64,000 bases of DNA from Rubellimicrobium mesophilum DSM 19309 (GCF_000600335.2 NZ_KK088560.1:58742-122741); one strand, 5' to 3'. Shown: positions 39,174 through 50,080, counted from the first letter of the stretch. Made by a program: numbers and translations. The notes: generated by a model not told the origin, from the sequence alone.

Positions 39174-39920
39174 TCAGTCGTCGCGCCGGCGCGCCCAGCG
39201 GACCATCTGCCTCAGGATGCCGTGGAGCGTCTGCACGTCCTGCCCGGTCAGCGGCATCCGGCTCCAGAGGTTCCGCAGGGAGAGCTTCATGCTCTCGGCC
39301 TTGTGGTCGGGGAAGAAGAAGCCCGCCTCCGTGAGGCGTTCCTCGAAGTGCCGCGCGAGGTGGTCCATCTCCAGGGCGCTGGCCTTCTGCGTCCCGGCCA
39401 TCTCCTCGCGCACGGCAGGCGCCTCGTGGGTCGCGCGGCGCCATTCGTAGCCAACCAGCAGGACGCATTGCGCGAGATTGAGCGAGGGGAACTCGGGGTT
39501 CACGTCGACACTGATGATGGCGTTGGCCCGTGCCACGTCCTCGTTCTCTAGCCCCGCCCGTTCCGGGCCGAAGAGGATGGCGACCCGCTCCCCTTCCGCG
39601 ATCCGACGCGCCATGTCCTGGGCGGCCGCCTCGGGCGTGAACACCGTCTTGGTGAGGTCACGGGGCCGCGCGGTCGTCGCATAGACGAAGGTGCAGTCCC
39701 CGATCGCGCCCGTCAGGTCCCCATGCACCTGCGCCGCGTCGAGCACGCGCCCGGCCCCCGAGGCCATGGCCACCGCGCGCGGGTTCGGCCAGCCGTCTCG
39801 CGGGTCCACGAGCCGCATCCGTTGCAGCCCGAAGTTCCACATGGCGCGGGCGGCGGCGCCCACGTTCTCTCCCATCTGGGGGCGGACGAGCACGACGGCG
39901 GGTTCCTGGGGTCCTTGCAT
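39174..39920 (-). CDS. TrmJ/SpoU-type RNA 2'-O-methyltransferase
   Basis: SPOUT methyltransferase of 248 aa. Motif 1 is VGAAARAMWNFGL, motif 2 LFGPERAGLENEDV and motif 3 SLNLAQCVLLVGYEW. The C-terminal helical extension (THEAPAVREEMAG onward) is that of TrmJ, which methylates the 2'-hydroxyl of position 32 in tRNA. ATG 39920 was preferred to the upstream frame, which lacks conservation-like sequence. It diverges from the ThiE-like gene. Confidence 0.9.
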   Translation of the reverse strand: MQGPQEPAVVLVRPQMGENVGAAARAMWNFGLQRMRLVDPRDGWPNPRAVAMASGAGRVLDAAQVHGDLTGAIGDCTFVYATTARPRDLTKTVFTPEAAAQDMARRIAEGERVAILFGPERAGLENEDVARANAIISVDVNPEFPSLNLAQCVLLVGYEWRRATHEAPAVREEMAGTQKASALEMDHLARHFEERLTEAGFFFPDHKAESMKLSLRNLWSRMPLTGQDVQTLHGILRQMVRWARRRDD

Positions 39921-40015
39921 GGCGCGCTGAATAGGGGTCCGGGCGCCCGGGGGCAACCGCTTGCAAACGCGGGCCGCGCGTCTAGAAGCGTCCGGACGCC
40001 CCGGAGGACCGCCCG

Positions 40016-40639
40016 ATGACCGACACGCGCGACAGGCCGCAGATCACCCTCGTCACGCCGCCCGAGCTGGAGCTGTCCACCTTTCCGGACCTCCTGGGCC
40101 GCGCGCTAGATGCCGCGCCGGTGGCCTGCCTCCGCCTCGCCCTCTCCACGCGGGACGAGGATCGCATCGGCCGCGCCGCCGATGCACTGCGCGAGGTGGC
40201 CCATGCCCGCGACATCCCCCTGGTGATCGAGGGTCATGTCCTCCTTGTGGGGCGGCTTGGCCTGGATGGCGTCCATCTGACCGACGGCGCCCGATCGATC
40301 CGCAAGGTCCGCAAGGACCTCGGAGACGATGCCATCGTGGGTGCGTTCTGCGGCGCCTCGCGCCACGACGGCATGACGGCGGGCGAACTCGGGGCCGACT
40401 ACGTGAGCTTCGGGCCGGTGGGCGCGACCGGGCTCGGCGATGGGCGGCAGGCGGGCCGCGACCTCTTCGAGTGGTGGTCCGAGATGATCGAGGTCCCGGT
40501 CATTGCCGAGGGCGCCCTGGATGAGGATCTCGTCCGAAGCCTCTCACCCGTCACGGACTTCTTCGCATTCAGCGCCGAGGTCTGGGACGCCGAGGACCCG
40601 GCTGCGCGCCTCCGCGCACTCGACGCAGCGATGGGCTAG
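40016..40639 (+). CDS. ThiE-like thiamine phosphate synthase family protein
   Basis: TIM-barrel protein of 207 aa of the ThiE/TenI family. LGLDGVHLTDG and GADYVSFGPVGATG correspond to the barrel strands that bind the pyrimidine and phosphate. No other thiamine gene is nearby and no TPP riboswitch was visible upstream. It may join thiazole and pyrimidine phosphates, or be a paralogue with another role. Its 3' end overlaps olsA by 4 bp. Confidence 0.75.
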   Translation: MTDTRDRPQITLVTPPELELSTFPDLLGRALDAAPVACLRLALSTRDEDRIGRAADALREVAHARDIPLVIEGHVLLVGRLGLDGVHLTDGARSIRKVRKDLGDDAIVGAFCGASRHDGMTAGELGADYVSFGPVGATGLGDGRQAGRDLFEWWSEMIEVPVIAEGALDEDLVRSLSPVTDFFAFSAEVWDAEDPAARLRALDAAMG

Positions 40640-41448
40640 AGCGCGGAGCGGACCGCCGTCTCCGCCTCGGCCCCGAGCGATTTCCGGTCCCGTCCTGCGA
40701 CTCGGATCGGCGCATGGTAGGTGACCCGGACCCGGCCCGCGCGACGCGACGCCAGCACCGAGAGAGCATGGGACCCGAACTCCATGCCGCCCCACCAGCC
40801 GTAGAAGCGTGGATCCTCGCCCTCCGGCGAAACCCAGGACAGCGTGACGGGCTGCACGGCCAGTCTCTCCGGCAGGCCCGGCGCGAGGAGCCCTGCGAAG
40901 AGCGCCGGCTTGAAGGGCAGCACCCGACGGCCGTCGGTCGAAGTCCCTTCCGGGAAGAAGAGGAGCGTCTCCCCATGAGTCAGCCGTCCGGTGATCGCGA
41001 GGGCTTGCTCCGCCACCTCGCCCCGGGCCTCGCGTCGGATGAAGAGGGTGCCGGTCGCGCGAGCCAGATGGCCGATTCCGGGCCAGTCCGCCACCTCGGA
41101 CTTGGCCACGAAGACGATCGGCGCCAAGGCATTCAACGCGAAGATGTCGAGCCACGAGGAATGGTTCGCCACCATCGCGCCGGGCCCCCGCATAGGCCGA
41201 CCCGCCACCTCGAGTCGAATTCCCAAGAGCGCGAGGGCTCCGCGGCACACCAGCACCGTCACCCAGGGCGACACGGGCCGGCGGGGACCGCATAGCGGCC
41301 GCTCGACCAAGCGGATCGCCATCTTGATCGCGAGTCCGAGGACGAGGAGCACCGTCAGCGGCCCACCACGAGCCACGGCCCTCGCCCAGCCTGCGGGACC
41401 GGGGCGGGCGTGGACAGGATCGGGGACCTCCCGCCAGGTGATGCTCAC
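40636..41448 (-). CDS. olsA: Lysophospholipid/lyso-ornithine-lipid acyltransferase
   Basis: PlsC-family membrane acyltransferase of 270 aa. The NHX4D motif is NHSSWLDIF, and the substrate motif is FPEGTSTDG. GTG 41448 overlaps the olsB stop by GTGA. In alphaproteobacteria the olsB-olsA pair makes ornithine lipids; OlsA adds the second acyl chain, although some members also make phosphatidic acid. The pairing supports the ornithine-lipid role. Confidence 0.87.
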   Translation of the reverse strand: MSITWREVPDPVHARPGPAGWARAVARGGPLTVLLVLGLAIKMAIRLVERPLCGPRRPVSPWVTVLVCRGALALLGIRLEVAGRPMRGPGAMVANHSSWLDIFALNALAPIVFVAKSEVADWPGIGHLARATGTLFIRREARGEVAEQALAITGRLTHGETLLFFPEGTSTDGRRVLPFKPALFAGLLAPGLPERLAVQPVTLSWVSPEGEDPRFYGWWGGMEFGSHALSVLASRRAGRVRVTYHAPIRVAGRDRKSLGAEAETAVRSAL

Positions 41449-42206
41449 CTCCGACGCTCGGCGTAGATCGCGCGCGAGCGTTCGCTCAGCATCGCGGTAT
41501 GCAGCACCATGCACACGTCGATGCAGCCGAATTCGCGATCGAGGAACGCCCCCTCGCCGACCTTGCCACCCAGGCGAAGATAGGCCTTCACCAAGGCCGG
41601 AGTGGCCAGCATCGCGGTCCGCCGGTCGGCGTCACGGGCCGGCCGGGGGCTAAGCGGAACCGGCTTCAGCGACCGGGGCCGGATCTCCCCGGGCGCGAGA
41701 TGGTCGCGCTGCAGGCAGGCCAGGGGCTCCGCCACCGCATCCGAATCGGTTCCGGGGAACGAAGCCAGCCCGAAGAGGAGCTCGACCCCCCGCTCCTCGA
41801 CCAAGGCGGCGAGGCCCTGCCAGAGACGGTGCATGGCCGCCCCCCCGCGGTGGTCGGGATGCAGGCAGGTGCGTCCGACCTCGAGGAGGCGCCGGCCCGA
41901 ACGCCGCAAGGCCGAAAGATCGAACTCGGCCTCCGAGGCGAAGCGCCCCGCTCGCGCTGCCCCCTCCTGCGTCATCACCCGCGTCGTTCCGATCACCGCC
42001 TCTCCCCGCATCGAATCCAAGAGGAGAAGGTGCTCGCAATGGGCGTCGAACTCATCGGCCTCGATGCCCGCGCAGGGGTCGGAGAGCCGCCCGCCCATCG
42101 CCCCCAACTCCTCGACGAAGACCTGATGGCGCAGGGCTTGGGCCGCTGCTTTCTCGGCCTCCGTGGCGGCCAGTCGCAGGGCGAAGAACGGCGAGTGGCG
42201 GGTCAT
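41445..42206 (-). CDS. olsB: Ornithine-acyl-ACP N-acyltransferase
   Basis: GNAT-fold protein of 253 aa of the OlsB/hemolysin-like acyltransferase family. ALRHQVFVEELGAM opens the domain; LEVGRTCLHPDHRGGAAMHRLWQGLA is the acyl-donor region and VLHTAMLSERSRAIYAERR the end. It transfers a hydroxyacyl chain from ACP to ornithine, the first step of ornithine-lipid synthesis. The 95 bp upstream hold a GTTAAC and a GATTC, possible CtrA- and CcrM-type sites. Confidence 0.88.
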   Translation of the reverse strand: MTRHSPFFALRLAATEAEKAAAQALRHQVFVEELGAMGGRLSDPCAGIEADEFDAHCEHLLLLDSMRGEAVIGTTRVMTQEGAARAGRFASEAEFDLSALRRSGRRLLEVGRTCLHPDHRGGAAMHRLWQGLAALVEERGVELLFGLASFPGTDSDAVAEPLACLQRDHLAPGEIRPRSLKPVPLSPRPARDADRRTAMLATPALVKAYLRLGGKVGEGAFLDREFGCIDVCMVLHTAMLSERSRAIYAERRR

Positions 42207-42301
42207 GAGGAGACAGTTCTATTTCGACGGCGGCTGCGATTCCTACGCCCGCGTTAACCCATTGGCAACCAAACTGGGGTAGTCCTGTGGACGAGTACCC
42301 T

Positions 42302-42496
42302 TCACGCCTGGGATGGTCCCAGCGACACAAGGGTCAGCGGAATGCGCGTGCCATCGATGACGATCTTGCCGGCCTCAGGAAAGTTGACCGTAATGCGGCC
42401 GCCGATGGAGGACTGCACCTGCCCGACGCCCCAGTCGGGGTGGTCCGGGTGGGCGACCAGCATTCCCGGAGCCAGTATCGCATTCAAGTCGGTCAT
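42302..42496 (-). CDS. DUF3553-domain protein
   Basis: Small protein of 64 aa. It shows the DUF3553 pattern of a short beta-rich SH3-like or CarD-like domain: GMLVAHPDHPDWGVGQVQSSIGG, then RITVNFPEAGKIVID. ATG 42496 was chosen over the longer frame, which adds non-conserved residues. In Rhodobacterales this gene lies next to chpT, as here, where the two diverge. Function unknown; the fold suggests binding of nucleic acid or RNA polymerase. Confidence 0.82.
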   Translation of the reverse strand: MTDLNAILAPGMLVAHPDHPDWGVGQVQSSIGGRITVNFPEAGKIVIDGTRIPLTLVSLGPSQA

Positions 42497-42553
42497 GGCA
42501 CCCCCGGGTATGGCCGTCGCGCTGCGGAACAGACTGGAAAGGTGCCCTGGTTC

Positions 42554-43185
42554 ATGAGTGAAGTCCATAACGCCGCCGAGGAGGCCCCGATCGCCGTGGC
42601 TCCCCGAACCTCGCCACCGCGCTGGCGTCTCGCATCTGCCACGACCTCATCAGCCCTCTTGGAGCCATCGCCAACGGCGTCGAGCTTCTCGTGCTCTCGG
42701 GCACCGAACGAACGCCCGAGATCGACCTGATCGCCGAAAGCGTCGAAAGCGCGAACGCCCGACTTCGGTTCTTCCGCCTCGCCTATGGCGCGGCTGGCCA
42801 GCAGCGCGTCGGCCGGGGCGAGGTGACCCGCATCCTTGCCGCCCTCGCGCGCGGCAGCCGGCATTCCTACGACTGGTCCGCCGAGGGTGACCACCCCCGC
42901 GACGAGGTCAAGGCCATCTTCCTGCTGTTCCAGTGCCTGGAAACGACGCTTCCGCTCGGCGGTCGGCTCGTTGCACGGAAGGTGGACGAGTCCTGGGTCG
43001 TCTCGGCCGAGGGTCCCCGTCTCCGAGCCGACGGCCCGGCCTGGCGCGCCTTCGACCCTCGGACCGACCTCCGCCCCGGAACGGCCGCCGAGGTGCAGTT
43101 CGCGCTTCTGGCCGATCTCCTCGGCGATCTCGGGCGTCCGCTCGCCTTCTCGGCTACTCCGCAGCGCATCGAGGCCCGCTTCTGA
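42554..43185 (+). pseudogene. chpT: Histidine phosphotransferase ChpT, frameshifted near the start
   Basis: ChpT passes phosphate from CckA to CtrA and CpdR in the alphaproteobacterial cell-cycle pathway. The phospho-acceptor His is in LASRICHDLISPLGAIANGVELL, followed by the degenerate ATPase-like dimer domain. That frame has no start codon upstream; ATG 42554 is in another frame. Adding one C in the run 42602-42605 joins them as AVAPPNLATALASRICHD and gives 210 aa. A sequence error is the simplest reading. Confidence 0.85.
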
Positions 43186-43239
43186 AGGAACTTCGCAGGC
43201 CTTCGCCTTGTTCGGCCGGCAGGAGGGTCGGTCCGGAGC

Positions 43240-43791
43240 ATGGAGATGGAAGAGGCCGATAGCCTGCGGCGCGTCGCCATGGCGTTCGACCTGGCCGCTC
43301 GCGCGCACGAAGGCCAGCGGCGAGGCGCAGGACGGCGGGAGCCGTTCATCAGCCACGTCGCCGATGTCGCCCGCCGAGTCGCGCAAAGTCCGGCACTCGA
43401 CGAAGAGACGTTGCTCGCGGCGCTGCTCCATGATGTCGTGGAGAAGACGGATCACGACATGGCCGAGGTCGAACGTCTGTTCGGCTCGGAGGTGGCGTCC
43501 GTGGTCGCCGAGCTGACGGACGATCGATCGCTGCCAAGTCGAGAGCAGAAGCACCGCCAGATCGAGGAGGCCCCGCGCTTCTCGGATCGGGCCAAACGGA
43601 TCAAGCTGGCCGACAAGGCCTCCAAGCTCGCTTCCATCGCGGCCAAGCCGCCGGGGTGGTGGGGGCGCCCGAAGGCCCGGCGGGAGGTGGAACAGGCCCG
43701 CAAGGTCGCTGCGGGGCTTCGCGGCTTGGACCCTGTGCTCGAGCAGGCCTTCGACGAGGAAGCTCGGCGCGCGGACGAAGCTCTCTCCTAG
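43240..43791 (+). CDS. HD-domain hydrolase (SpoT/MESH1-like)
   Basis: Protein of 183 aa made of a single HD domain. Metal-binding residues appear in ARAHEGQRR, FISHVADVA and LLHDVVEKTDHD, followed by DKASKLASI. This is the layout of stand-alone (p)ppGpp hydrolases and related nucleotidases. The synthetase domain of RelA/SpoT is absent. The substrate is inferred only from the family. It follows chpT by 54 bp. Confidence 0.83.
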   Translation: MEMEEADSLRRVAMAFDLAARAHEGQRRGAGRREPFISHVADVARRVAQSPALDEETLLAALLHDVVEKTDHDMAEVERLFGSEVASVVAELTDDRSLPSREQKHRQIEEAPRFSDRAKRIKLADKASKLASIAAKPPGWWGRPKARREVEQARKVAAGLRGLDPVLEQAFDEEARRADEALS

Positions 43792-43874
43792 TGGAAGGGG
43801 ATCAGGGGTGATCGAGACCCGCCGATGCGTTGAAAGCGTGCCGAATTTGCTGCGAAATGTCCTGCGCGATCCGA

Positions 43875-45139
<1,265 letters not shown>

Positions 45140-45140
<1 letters not shown>

Positions 45141-46278
45141 CAGAGCACCATGTCGTCGCGGTGGATCAGGGTCGCGCGGCCTTTGTAGCCCAGGATGGCC
45201 TCGATGTCCGCGCTCTTCCGGCCGGTGATCGCGCGGGCCTCCTCGGCGGTGTAGCGGGTGAGGCCGAGTCCTAGGCGGGCGCCGTCGGGCGAGAGGATTG
45301 CCACCGGGTCGCCCCGGCCAAAGCGACCATGGACAGCGGTGATGCCGGCGGGGAGGAGGCTCTTGCCCTCGGCGAGCGCACGGGCAGCACCGGCGTCGAC
45401 GCAAAGCTCGCCCCTGGGCTTCATCGCGGCGATCCAGCGCTTGCGGGCAGCCTGGGGGTCAGTCTGGGCGAGGAACCAAGTGGCGTCGGCGCCCTCTTCC
45501 AGACCTCTCAGCGGGTTCATCGGGGAGCCCAGCGTGATCGCCATGGCGCAGCCGGCGTCGGTAGCAACCCTGGCGGCCATGAGCTTGGTGATCATGCCGC
45601 CCTTGGAGAGGCCGGAGACGCCTTCGCCGGCCATGGCCTCGATCTCGGGCGTGATGCGCTCGACCGTCTCGAAGCGGCGGGCGGCGGGATCCGTGTGAGG
45701 GTTGCCGCTGTAGAAGCCGTCCACGTCGGAGAGGAGGACCAGCACGTCGGCGCCGACCGTCACGGCCACCTGCGCGGCGAGGCGGTCGTTGTCGCCGTAG
45801 CGGATCTCGTCGGTGGCGACGGTGTCGTTCTCGTTGACGATGGGAACGACGCCGAGGGAGAGCATCGTTTCCATCGTCGCGCGGGAATTCAGGTAGCGGC
45901 GCCGGTCGGTCGAGTCCTCCAGGGTCACGAGGACCTGGCCGGTGACGATGCCGTGGGGGCGAGGGCCTCCTCGTAGGCGCGGGCGAGGCGAATCTGGCCA
46001 ACGGCGGCGGCGGCCTGGCTCTGCTCCAAGGGGAGGCCTCCGGTGGGGAGGCCGAGAACGCCGCGACCGAGGGCGATGGAGCCGGAGGAAACGAGGATGA
46101 CCTGCGTGCCGCGCGCGCGGAGGTGGGCCACGTCGGCGGCGAGGCTGCGGAGCCAATCGCCGCGCAGGCCGGTTGCCCGGTCCACGAGGAGCGCGGAGCC
46201 GATCTTGACGACGAGGCGGCGGGCGGTGGCGAGCGAGGGCATCGCAACGGTCTCGCGCGCAGCGGTCAGGGTTGCCAC
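45140..46278 (-). pseudogene. proB: Glutamate 5-kinase ProB, single-base deletion
   Basis: ProB phosphorylates glutamate, the first step of proline synthesis. The N-terminal part ([54 protein letters not shown]) and the rest ([49 protein letters not shown] domain) lie in two frames. One missing G in the run 45955-45959 explains it: restoring it gives [10 protein letters not shown]. The corrected length is 379 aa. ATG 46278 overlaps the obgE end. Confidence 0.9.
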
Positions 46279-47303
46279 GGCTTCACCTCCTCGGTGTCGG
46301 CACGCTCCTCGGCGCGGCCTTCGTCGATGATGGCGCGGAGGGCGCGGAGGACCTCGGTCACACCCGCCTTGGTGGCGCCGGACATCATCATCACCGGACC
46401 TTCGGCGACCTCCTCCAGGGCGGCGAGCTTCTCCTCGCGCTCTTCGGCGTCGAGCGCGTCGATCTTGTTGAGCACCGTGATGCGGGGCTTGTCGGCGAGG
46501 TCGCCGCCATATTCCTCGAGCTCGTTGATGATGATCTCGCAGTCGGTCGCGGGGTCCTCCGAGGTGCCGTCGATCAGGTGGAGGAGGACCTTGCAGCGCT
46601 CGACGTGGCCGAGGAACTGGTCGCCGAGGCCCCTGCCCTCGCTGGCGCCCTCGATCAGGCCGGGGATGTCGGCGATGACGAACTCGGCGCCGTCCACGGC
46701 GACCACGCCGAGGTTCGGGACCAGCGTCGTGAAGGGATAGTCGGCGATCTTGGGGCGAGCGTTGGAGGTCGCGGCGAGGAAGGTGGACTTGCCGGCGTTT
46801 GGCATCCCGAGGAGGCCCACGTCGGCGATGAGCTTCAGGCGCAGCCAGACCGTGCGCTCCACCCCCTCCTGCCCTGGATTGGCGCGGCGTGGGGCGCGGT
46901 TGGTGGAGGTGGTGAAGGCCATGTTGCCCCAGCCGCCGTTGCCTCCCTCGGCGAGGACGACGCGCTGCCCGACCTCGGTCAGGTCGGCGATCAGGGTTTC
47001 CTCGTCCTCGTCGATGATCTCGGTGCCCACGGGGACGCGGAGGATCACGTCGTCGCCATCGGCGCCGGTCCTCTGGCTGCCCTGGCCGGAGCGACCGTTC
47101 TTCGCGAAGAAGTGCTGCTGGTAGCGGAAGTCGATCAGGGTGTTCAGCCCCTCGACCGCCTCGACGATCACGTCGCCGCCCTTGCCGCCGTTGCCGCCGT
47201 CGGGGCCGCCGAACTCGACGAACTTCTCGCGGCGGAAGGAGATGCAGCCGTTGCCCCCGGAGCCGGAGCGGACATGCACGCGCGCAAGGTCGAGGAACTT
47301 CAT
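46266..47303 (-). CDS. obgE: Obg-family GTPase
   Basis: Essential ribosome-associated GTPase of 345 aa (ObgE/CgtA). The glycine-rich Obg domain (residues 1-158) begins [19 protein letters not shown]; the G domain has [19 protein letters not shown] and [10 protein letters not shown] 47303 was chosen because the Obg domain begins there; the longer frame is shadow. It lies in the conserved rplU-rpmA-obgE-proBA run. A structured repeat stands about 120 bp upstream. Confidence 0.97.
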   Translation of the reverse strand: MKFLDLARVHVRSGSGGNGCISFRREKFVEFGGPDGGNGGKGGDVIVEAVEGLNTLIDFRYQQHFFAKNGRSGQGSQRTGADGDDVILRVPVGTEIIDEDEETLIADLTEVGQRVVLAEGGNGGWGNMAFTTSTNRAPRRANPGQEGVERTVWLRLKLIADVGLLGMPNAGKSTFLAATSNARPKIADYPFTTLVPNLGVVAVDGAEFVIADIPGLIEGASEGRGLGDQFLGHVERCKVLLHLIDGTSEDPATDCEIIINELEEYGGDLADKPRITVLNKIDALDAEEREEKLAALEEVAEGPVMMMSGATKAGVTEVLRALRAIIDEGRAEERADTEEVKPWQP

Positions 47304-47422
47304 GGGTCGCGGTCCTTTCGTCAGGCCGCAGGGCATAGCGGAAGCGGGGGTCTGGCTCAACATGATCCTGTCGTCGTTCGGGGTCCCTTGAGGGGCGATT
47401 CGAGAACAGGATGCCAGAGAGA

Positions 47423-47490
47423 GGTTAACGAATTGCGAGACCAACGAACGGTGGTCGGCGGGGGGAGACGCAACACCCCCTGGAGCCGTG
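47423..47490 (-). repeat. Structured intergenic repeat, copy 2
   Basis: Second copy of the element at 20141-20205, lying between a GNAT gene and obgE. It has GGTTAAC, GAATT and GAGACCAACGAACGGTGG; here GACCA and TGGTC can form a perfect 5-bp stem. A second stem of five G/C pairs encloses GACGCAACA. A GATTC lies 28 bp before the TTAA. The same spacing and orientation relative to a minus-strand gene in both copies points to a regulatory role. Confidence 0.7.
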
Positions 47491-47515
47491 ATATGGGCGC
47501 CCGATTCGCCTTGCG

Positions 47516-48016
47516 CTAGGCGCGGCTGGCCCAGCGGTCGGGGGTGAGGCGCATCAGGCGGCTGTGGACCTCGTGGCCCCGGGCACGGCAGGGACTCAGG
47601 CGCAGGCCCACCGGCTCGAATCCGAGCTTGGCGAGGACGTTCGCGGAGCGGTCGTTGCCGAGGAAGTGCCCGGCGAAGACCTCCCCTGCCCCGGGTTGGG
47701 CGAAATGCCACCCGAGGACGGCGCGGCCCGCCTCGGTCGCCAGGCCCCGGCCCCAGGCGCCGCGCTCCAGCCAGTAGCCGAATTCGTGACCCAGGCCGAT
47801 GATGCCGCGAAGCTGGCCGTCGTCGATGACCCAGACCTTCCCTGCGTCGTCGCGCGCGTGGGCAAGGAACCACTTGGCGTCAGCCTGGGTGTAGGGGAAC
47901 GGGACCACCGAGAGCCATCGCGCGATCTCGAAGTCGTTGATCCTCTCCACCAGGGTGGAGAGGTCGGCTTCCTCGATGGGCCGCAGCGCCAGGCGCGCGG
48001 TGCGAAGGACCCTCAC
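47516..48016 (-). CDS. GNAT-family N-acetyltransferase
   Basis: Acetyltransferase of 166 aa of the RimJ/RimL-like group: [21 protein letters not shown] opens it, [23 protein letters not shown] is the acetyl-CoA loop, and [15 protein letters not shown] is motif B. GTG 48016 overlaps the upstream GNAT stop (GTGA). The conserved position between ribosomal genes and obgE suggests a ribosomal or translation-factor target, but this is inference. Confidence 0.86.
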   Translation of the reverse strand: MRVLRTARLALRPIEEADLSTLVERINDFEIARWLSVVPFPYTQADAKWFLAHARDDAGKVWVIDDGQLRGIIGLGHEFGYWLERGAWGRGLATEAGRAVLGWHFAQPGAGEVFAGHFLGNDRSANVLAKLGFEPVGLRLSPCRARGHEVHSRLMRLTPDRWASRA

Positions 48017-48582
48017 CTCGGCTTCTTGAGGGGGAGCGCGTAGGTCCAGGTGGGCACGACCACGCCCCGGGCGACCGAGAAGGACTCGGCGTCGCCCAGG
48101 TATTCGAAGCCGTTGTTCGTCAGCACGCGCGCGGAGCCGGGATTGTCCTGGAAGACCTCGGCGAACATGGTCTGCGAGCGCTGCGGATTGGCGGCGATCA
48201 GGGCGCCGACGGCCTCGGAGGCGAGGCCGGTGTTCCAGAAGGCGGGGGCGATCCAGAAGCTGATCTCGCTCTGGTCGCGGTCCATGCGGGCGAGGTGGAT
48301 GAGGCCCAGGAGCTCCCCGAGGCCCTGCGCGGTGCCGTCGAGGGCCCAGACATCCTCGCTTCGCGTGGGGCCGAGGGCGCGGGCCACCAGCGCCTCGGCG
48401 GCGCCGGGCGGAAAGGGATGGGGAATCGAGCGGGTGCCACGGGCGACCCGCTCATCGCCGGCGTAATGGGCGATGAGGCCGGCGTCCGAGCGCTGCAGGG
48501 GGCGGAGCACGAACCGCTCGGAGGCGATCACCGGCTGTGGCGCGACCGGATCGGCCAACGTCTTGGCGATGGATTCGAGCAT
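48013..48582 (-). CDS. GNAT-family N-acetyltransferase
   Basis: Second RimJ/RimL-like acetyltransferase, 189 aa. ASERFVLRPLQRSDAGLIAHYAGD opens the domain; FWNTGLASEAVGALIAANP is the acetyl-CoA loop and SARVLTNNGFEYLGD the end. ATG 48582 has an AAGGA site; the frame upstream is shadow. Translationally coupled to the next GNAT gene. Confidence 0.86.
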   Translation of the reverse strand: MLESIAKTLADPVAPQPVIASERFVLRPLQRSDAGLIAHYAGDERVARGTRSIPHPFPPGAAEALVARALGPTRSEDVWALDGTAQGLGELLGLIHLARMDRDQSEISFWIAPAFWNTGLASEAVGALIAANPQRSQTMFAEVFQDNPGSARVLTNNGFEYLGDAESFSVARGVVVPTWTYALPLKKPR

Positions 48583-48735
48583 CGATCTGTCCTTCCCCTC
48601 GAGCGTCCGGACCCTCCTCCGATCCGGGGCGCCTGCAGGAATCCTAGCATGGAAGTGCGGCGGATTCGTGAACGTAATTGGGGCGGCGCATGGCAGGCCT
48701 GCGCCCTCCCCGGAGGCTTGACCCTGAAATGCGAA

Positions 48736-48763
48736 GGGGGATCGGCCGTTCCGCCGATCCCCC
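48736..48763 (-). terminator. Terminator after rpmA
   Basis: A perfect 11-bp stem (GGGGGATCGGC with GCCGATCCCCC) with a six-base loop lies 28 bp after the rpmA stop. On the minus strand it is followed by TTCGCATTT. It may separate rplU-rpmA from the GNAT-obgE-proBA genes. Confidence 0.65.
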
Positions 48764-48791
48764 GTCCTTGCCACTTGGGGCTGTTCGGCGC

Positions 48792-49061
48792 TTACTCGGC
48801 GGCTTCGGCGACGGGCTGGACGGACACGAAGGTCCGGCCCTTGAGGCCCTTGCGGAAGGTCACCTGGCCGTCGGCCACCGCGAAGAGCGTGTGGTCCGTG
48901 CCCATGCCGACGCCGGTGCCGGGCCAGATCTTGGTCCCGCGCTGGCGCACGATGATGTTGCCGGCGATCACGGCTTCGCCGCCGTACTTCTTGACGCCGA
49001 GGCGGCGTCCGGCGCTGTCGCGCCCGTTGCGGGAGGAGCCGCCTGCTTTCTTGTGGGCCAT
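48792..49061 (-). CDS. rpmA: Large ribosomal subunit protein L27
   Basis: Ribosomal protein bL27, 89 aa. The N-terminus [20 protein letters not shown] is canonical and has no cleavable extension of the Firmicute type; [19 protein letters not shown] follows. It starts 6 bp after the rplU stop. Confidence 0.98.
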   Translation of the reverse strand: MAHKKAGGSSRNGRDSAGRRLGVKKYGGEAVIAGNIIVRQRGTKIWPGTGVGMGTDHTLFAVADGQVTFRKGLKGRTFVSVQPVAEAAE

Positions 49062-49067
49062 GGGATC

Positions 49068-49522
49068 TTACTCCTGGGTCGAGGCGGCGGCCTTGCGGCT
49101 CGCGCGCGGCTTCGGGGCGGCCTCGGCGGCCGGCTCATTGGCGGCGACGGGGGCCATGTCGGCGAAGGCGGGCCGGGTGCCCGAGCCGATTGCGGCCTTG
49201 ACGCCCGTGGCCTCTCCGCCCGAGGCGAGGATCTCGGTCACGCGGACGAGCGTGAGTTGCTGGCGTGGCCCTTGGTCCGCTTGGAGGAGTGCTTGCGGCG
49301 GCGGCGGACGAAGTGGATGACCTTCTCGCCCTTGATCTGGTCGATTACGGTCGCCTGGACCGCGGCGCCGGCCACGAAGGGCGCGCCGATCTGGTCGCCG
49401 ACGACCAGGACCTCGTTGAACTGGATGGTCTCGCCCGCCTCGCAGGAGAGCTTCTCGACACGCAGCACGTCGCCCTGCTGGACCCGGTACTGCTTGCCGC
49501 CGGTCTTGAGAACCGCGAACAT
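49068..49522 (-). pseudogene. rplU: Large ribosomal subunit protein L21, single-base deletion
   Basis: Ribosomal protein bL21. The core ([51 protein letters not shown]) is normal, but the frame then breaks into a short wrong tail and stops at 49238. Adding one base near 49264 restores [22 protein letters not shown] and an Ala-rich end of 151 aa total, stop at 49068. Since bL21 is highly conserved and the downstream frame is intact, a sequence error is likely. Confidence 0.9.
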
Positions 49523-49765
49523 TGGTCTTCCTTTTCTGCTCCGCGCCCTGCGGCCCCCCGTTCTGGGGCGTTGTGGGACCGGTGGGTCCCGCCTCGGACA
49601 GCGCGCCCCTGGGGGGCGTTCGTGATAGGGACGCGGCCGAAACCGCAGTGTCGTCAAGTCCAGCGCGGCAAAGCCACGCGGGCCCCGCAAACGAATCCGC
49701 TTGCCGGGATGGCGGCTTATCTGCGCAACTGCTGCCCGAGTCAACCGGAAAGCAGGGGCTGCACG

Positions 49766-50080
49766 ATGATCCGACCGATGCTCGTGGCCGCGCTTCTGGC
49801 GCTGGGAGCCTGCTCGCAGGGGCTCGACATCGGCGCGCTGATCAACCCGGCCGAGGCCCAGCGGCGTGGCGCCGTGGAGGTGGCGGTGAAGTCGGCCTGG
49901 CCCGGAATCCTGGGCGAGATCGAGGTCGGGAGCGGGCCGAACCTCGCTCGCGCCATGGACGCCGCTGGCGTGCCGGCGCAGGACCGGACCGCCCGGGTGA
50001 TCCAGCTCCGCGGCGACCTCGGTCTCTACGAGGCCAATCCGGCGGCGCTGACGACGGCGCTGATGCTCTATGGGGGATGA
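49766..50080 (+). CDS. Small putative lipoprotein
   Basis: Protein of 104 aa with an N-terminal signal ending in a lipobox (LLALGAC, Cys at residue 16). The mature part is short and without recognised domains ([22 protein letters not shown]). ATG 49766 was chosen because it directly precedes the signal. Function unknown; exported to the periplasmic side of a membrane. Confidence 0.65.
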   Translation: MIRPMLVAALLALGACSQGLDIGALINPAEAQRRGAVEVAVKSAWPGILGEIEVGSGPNLARAMDAAGVPAQDRTARVIQLRGDLGLYEANPAALTTALMLYGG

